Shown here piece after piece: positions 34,079-35,643 of a stretch of 35,643 nucleotides of DNA (positions are counted from its first letter, which is position 1; each line of letters begins with the position of its first letter). Both the position numbers and the translations under genes were made by a program. The stretch comes from Lawsonibacter sp. (GTDB lineage: Bacteria > Bacillota > Clostridia > Oscillospirales > Oscillospiraceae): positions 1 through 35,643 of the forward strand of contig JAAWSG010000020.1 in assembly GCA_022801435.1 (NCBI GenBank), read 5' to 3'. The notes below the pieces were generated by a model that saw nothing but the letters and a program-made list of their open reading frames with translations, did not search any database and was not told the origin of the DNA.

Positions 34079-34954
34079 TCACATACCGTTCTCCCGCAGG
34101 ATATTATAAATGGTGTCCCGGATGGCTCCGCCGGCGGTGACGGGGGCGACCTTGCCGGGGAGGGAGAGGGCCCATATTACCGTCAGCCCCAGTTCCCCCG
34201 CCGCCCCCAGGTCCACCCCGCCCGGCTTGGAGGCCAGGTCCAGGATCAGGCAGTCGTGCCTCAGCTCCTCCAGGGCGGTCCGGTCCAGCACCCGGGCGGG
34301 GACCGTGTTGACGATCAGGTCGTACCCGCACAGCCAGCCCCCCAGCCGGTCCAGCCGCTCCGCCCCCAGCCCCGATGCCTGGGCCCAGGCCAGCTGGTCG
34401 CACCGCCGGGCCGCGACGCTGACCCGCGCTCCCAGGGCCAGGAACCGCTGGGCGGTGAGTTTTCCCACCCGCCCGAAGCCCAGCACCAGCACCCGGGCGC
34501 CGTGGATGGTGATGGGCAGGTGCTCCATAGCCAGCTGGACCGCCCCCTCCGCCGTGGGGACCGCGTTGGCAACCGCCAGCTCCTCCCGGTCGAAGTAGTC
34601 CCAGAGGGTCAGACCCCGGGCCCGGGCCAGTTCCCGCACGGCGTTGTCCGCCCACCCGCCGCACAGCAGCTGACACGGGTCCAGCCGGTCCAGAATGGGT
34701 TTTAGAGGATGCCTCTCCGGGGACGCAGGGGCGTTGAGTCCTCCGTCCTCCCCTGTGACGGGCAGGGGCAGGACTACGCAGTCCGCCCGGCTGATGTGCT
34801 CCAGGCTCGTTTCAGGATACAGGCCCTCTGTCTCCTCCTGGGGCTCCCCCAGGGCGTAGGTGTGGACCGTGTGGCCGTCCTCCGCCAGCAGCTGGGCCAG
34901 CTTTTCCTGACGCAGGTCGCCGCCCAGCACCCAAAAATTCAGTTCATGCCTCAT
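34079..34954 (-). CDS. dpaA: Dipicolinate synthase subunit A
   Basis: NAD(P)-binding subunit (SpoVFA) of dipicolinate synthase, working with DpaB to turn a dihydrodipicolinate-pathway intermediate into dipicolinate. 291 residues. The N-terminal domain has FWVLGGDLRQEKLAQLLAEDGH, and a Rossmann fold is marked by VLVLGFGRVGKLTAQRF; the C-terminus has PGKVAPVTAGGAIRDTIYNIL. The start is the ATG at 34954 with GGAGG eight bases before it; a longer frame adds 14 residues with no ribosome site. It is the first gene of dpaA-dpaB. The usual neighbours asd, dapG and dapA of Bacillus are not present. Confidence 0.95.
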   Translation of the reverse strand: MRHELNFWVLGGDLRQEKLAQLLAEDGHTVHTYALGEPQEETEGLYPETSLEHISRADCVVLPLPVTGEDGGLNAPASPERHPLKPILDRLDPCQLLCGGWADNAVRELARARGLTLWDYFDREELAVANAVPTAEGAVQLAMEHLPITIHGARVLVLGFGRVGKLTAQRFLALGARVSVAARRCDQLAWAQASGLGAERLDRLGGWLCGYDLIVNTVPARVLDRTALEELRHDCLILDLASKPGGVDLGAAGELGLTVIWALSLPGKVAPVTAGGAIRDTIYNILRENGM

Positions 34955-34982
34955 GACAAACGCCTCCATGCTTGTGCTGTTC

Positions 34983-35010
34983 CAGACTATGCGCACAGGG
35001 AGTCAGAGGT
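34983..35010 (-). promoter_or_regulatory. Candidate sigma-K-like promoter of dpaA
   Basis: On the minus strand AC (35010-35009), 17 bp, CATAGTCTG (34991-34983) resembles the mother-cell sigma-K consensus AC, about 16 bp, CATANNNTA, with the final TA reduced to TG. The leader would be about 25 nt. A sigma-A-like alternative (TGCACA, 17 bp, TATATT) lies farther upstream around 35055-35083. Confidence 0.35.
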
Positions 35011-35212
35011 GCGGAGAGACAGAAGAGGACTGGATCAGTGTCCGGTCCGTTGTTGGAATATATTTAAGATTGTTGGGAGTGTGCATTACTGAACCTCTCC
35101 TTTCTCTTTGATGCAGCGCGGACAAGCCTTACACCCCCACTGTACACTATCAAGGCCCTTTACAGTCAGCCATCTGTTGGGAAAAGCCTGGGACAAATTT
35201 TATTTTCGGCTT

Positions 35213-35246
35213 TTTGTATAGTTTCCAGGGTAAAAAACTGTACAAA
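35213..35246. repeat. 12-bp inverted repeat upstream of the bcd promoter
   Basis: TTTGTATAGTTT (35213-35224) and AAACTGTACAAA (35235-35246) are inverted arms with a 10-bp centre and one mismatch (a wobble pair in RNA). Size and symmetry fit a repressor operator, and it lies 20 bp upstream of the -35 hexamer at 35265. Confidence 0.5.
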
Positions 35247-35264
35247 TTGCCAGGGATGTCCCCC

Positions 35265-35293
35265 TTGCGCCTGGAGGGGAAAAAGGCTATAAT
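35265..35293 (+). promoter_or_regulatory. Candidate sigma-A promoter upstream of bcd
   Basis: TTGCGC (35265-35270), exactly 17 bp, TATAAT (35288-35293). The predicted start point is near 35300, about 165 nt before the bcd ATG. Confidence 0.65.
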
Positions 35294-35300
35294 TTCAGTT

Positions 35301-35360
35301 GCATCGGATACCTCAAATAGAGCGCCGCAACTGCGGGACAGACCCGTGTTGCGCTTTTTT
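35301..35360 (+). terminator. Short leader ending in an intrinsic terminator
   Basis: About 20-60 nt after the promoter, GCGCCGCAAC (35322-35331) pairs with GTTGCGC (35348-35354) with a one-base bulge, enclosing CGGG/CCCG (35334-35337 with 35343-35346), then T6 at 35355-35360. GCAACTG (35327-35333) can instead pair with CAGTTGC (35296-35302), which would break the terminator stem, though the predicted start point cuts into that upstream arm. Either a small terminated RNA or an attenuator before bcd. Confidence 0.5.
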
Positions 35361-35370
35361 CGGGTTTTTA

Positions 35371-35388
35371 TTGTTAAAAATCTAACAA
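35371..35388. promoter_or_regulatory. Rex-type redox operator
   Basis: TTGTTAAAAATCTAACAA matches the Rex consensus TTGTTAANNNNTTAACAA at 13 of 14 defined positions. Rex senses NADH/NAD+ and commonly represses butyrate-pathway genes in Clostridia. Here it lies 78 bp before the bcd ATG, downstream of one candidate promoter and upstream of another. Confidence 0.75.
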
Positions 35389-35465
35389 AGCCCCTCCCGC
35401 CGGAGAGGGGGCGTTCATTGCGTTTCCCGGTAAACCAGCGTAATATAAACTAGGAGGACTGCAAA

Positions 35466-35643
35466 ATGGATTTTCATCTGACGAAAGAGCAAGAGATGGT
35501 CCGCAAGATGTACCGCGAGTTCGCCGAGACTGAGGTCAAGCCCCTGGCCGAGGAGATCGACGAGGAGGAGCGCTTCCCCATGGAGACCGTGGAGAAGATG
35601 GCCAAGCTGGGCATGATGGGCATCTACTTCCCCAAGGAGTACG
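35466..35643 (+). CDS. bcd: Butyryl-CoA dehydrogenase, N-terminal part (cut by window edge)
   Basis: The first 59 codons of an acyl-CoA dehydrogenase; the window ends inside the gene. MDFHLTKEQEMVRKMYREFAE, then VKPLAEEIDEEERFPMETVEKMAKLGMMGIYFPKEY match the N-terminus of clostridial butyryl-CoA dehydrogenase closely. The enzyme reduces crotonyl-CoA to butyryl-CoA with electron-transfer flavoprotein EtfAB. AGGAGG (35452-35457) lies eight bases before the ATG. etfB and etfA are expected next, outside the window. The Rex-like site upstream supports redox control. A different short-chain acyl-CoA dehydrogenase remains possible. Confidence 0.88.
   Translation, partial: MDFHLTKEQEMVRKMYREFAETEVKPLAEEIDEEERFPMETVEKMAKLGMMGIYFPKEY

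Larger units (their letters stand above)
34955..35465. other. 511-bp regulatory region between dpaA and bcd
   Basis: No coding sequence is evident. It holds, from left to right: the dpaA promoter region, a 12-bp inverted repeat (35213-35246), a sigma-A-like promoter (35265-35293), a short leader ending in an intrinsic terminator (to 35360), a Rex-like operator (35371-35388), a G/C hairpin GCCCCTC/GAGGGGGC (35390-35412), a possible second promoter TTGCGT, 17 bp, TAATAT (35418-35446) and the bcd ribosome site. Nothing specific is seen from about 35100 to 35200. Confidence 0.7.

Noticed and set aside
35300-35360. Known riboswitch (preQ1, fluoride or similar) before bcd
   Set aside because: The leader is short and ends in a terminator, but none of the conserved core sequences of the classes I know is present.
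34955-35465. tRNA or other structured RNA gene in the dpaA-bcd gap
   Set aside because: No cloverleaf, CCA end or recognisable conserved RNA core was found; the structures present are short hairpins and palindromes.

Overview
The window looks like chromosome from a GC-rich, spore-forming, anaerobic Firmicute of the class Clostridia. The best guess is an Oscillospiraceae gut butyrate producer of the Flavonifractor/Lawsonibacter type; this is inferred from gene content and codon usage, not from a marker gene. Dipicolinate synthase genes (dpaA/dpaB) indicate sporulation. A butyryl-CoA dehydrogenase start behind a Rex-type operator indicates butyrate metabolism. Most genes are on the minus strand, with strong AGGAGG-type ribosome sites and several non-ATG starts. 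No rRNA, tRNA, insertion sequence, phage gene or CRISPR array was recognised.

Layout. 1-6.2 kb: nucleotide synthesis, carA-carB (TAATG junction) then guaA, read leftwards. 6.2-7.4 kb: a rightward pair, a DUF421 membrane protein whose only plausible full-length start is CTG, and a DUF4363 protein. 7.4-8.1 kb: an AT-rich BrnT-type toxin-antitoxin pair between two identical 38-bp terminator sequences. 8.1-20.4 kb: a continuous leftward galactose locus.

The galactose locus reads mglB-mglA-mglC, a 57-residue membrane protein, an AraC-type response regulator, a YesM-type histidine kinase, a membrane-anchored degenerate sugar-binding protein, a galactose-binding lipoprotein, galK and galT. The likely logic is that galactose is imported by MglBAC and fed through GalK and GalT into the Leloir pathway. 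The two extra binding proteins would present the sugar to the histidine kinase, which would activate the regulator. This resembles XylFII-LytS-YesN control of xylose uptake in Clostridium beijerinckii. It is the most interesting system in the window.

20.4-26.6 kb: nrdR (rightward), then a leftward series: AAA+ ATPase with a TerB-like N-terminus, DUF2716 protein, unknown protein, cupin, mtaB (tRNA methylthiotransferase) and a CofE-like protein. 26.6-27.9 kb: a zinc-ribbon/transmembrane/Ig-like/SH3 surface protein. 27.9-30.4 kb: a CdaR-type regulator, an RsuA-type pseudouridine synthase and a secreted DUF4830 protein.

30.4-33.4 kb: mreB-mscS and a ribbon-helix-helix gene coupled to comFC. 33.4-35.0 kb: dpaA-dpaB. 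35.0-35.47 kb: a regulatory stretch of about 510 bp with a sigma-A-like promoter, a short terminated leader and a Rex-like operator, followed by the first 59 codons of bcd, which the window edge cuts.
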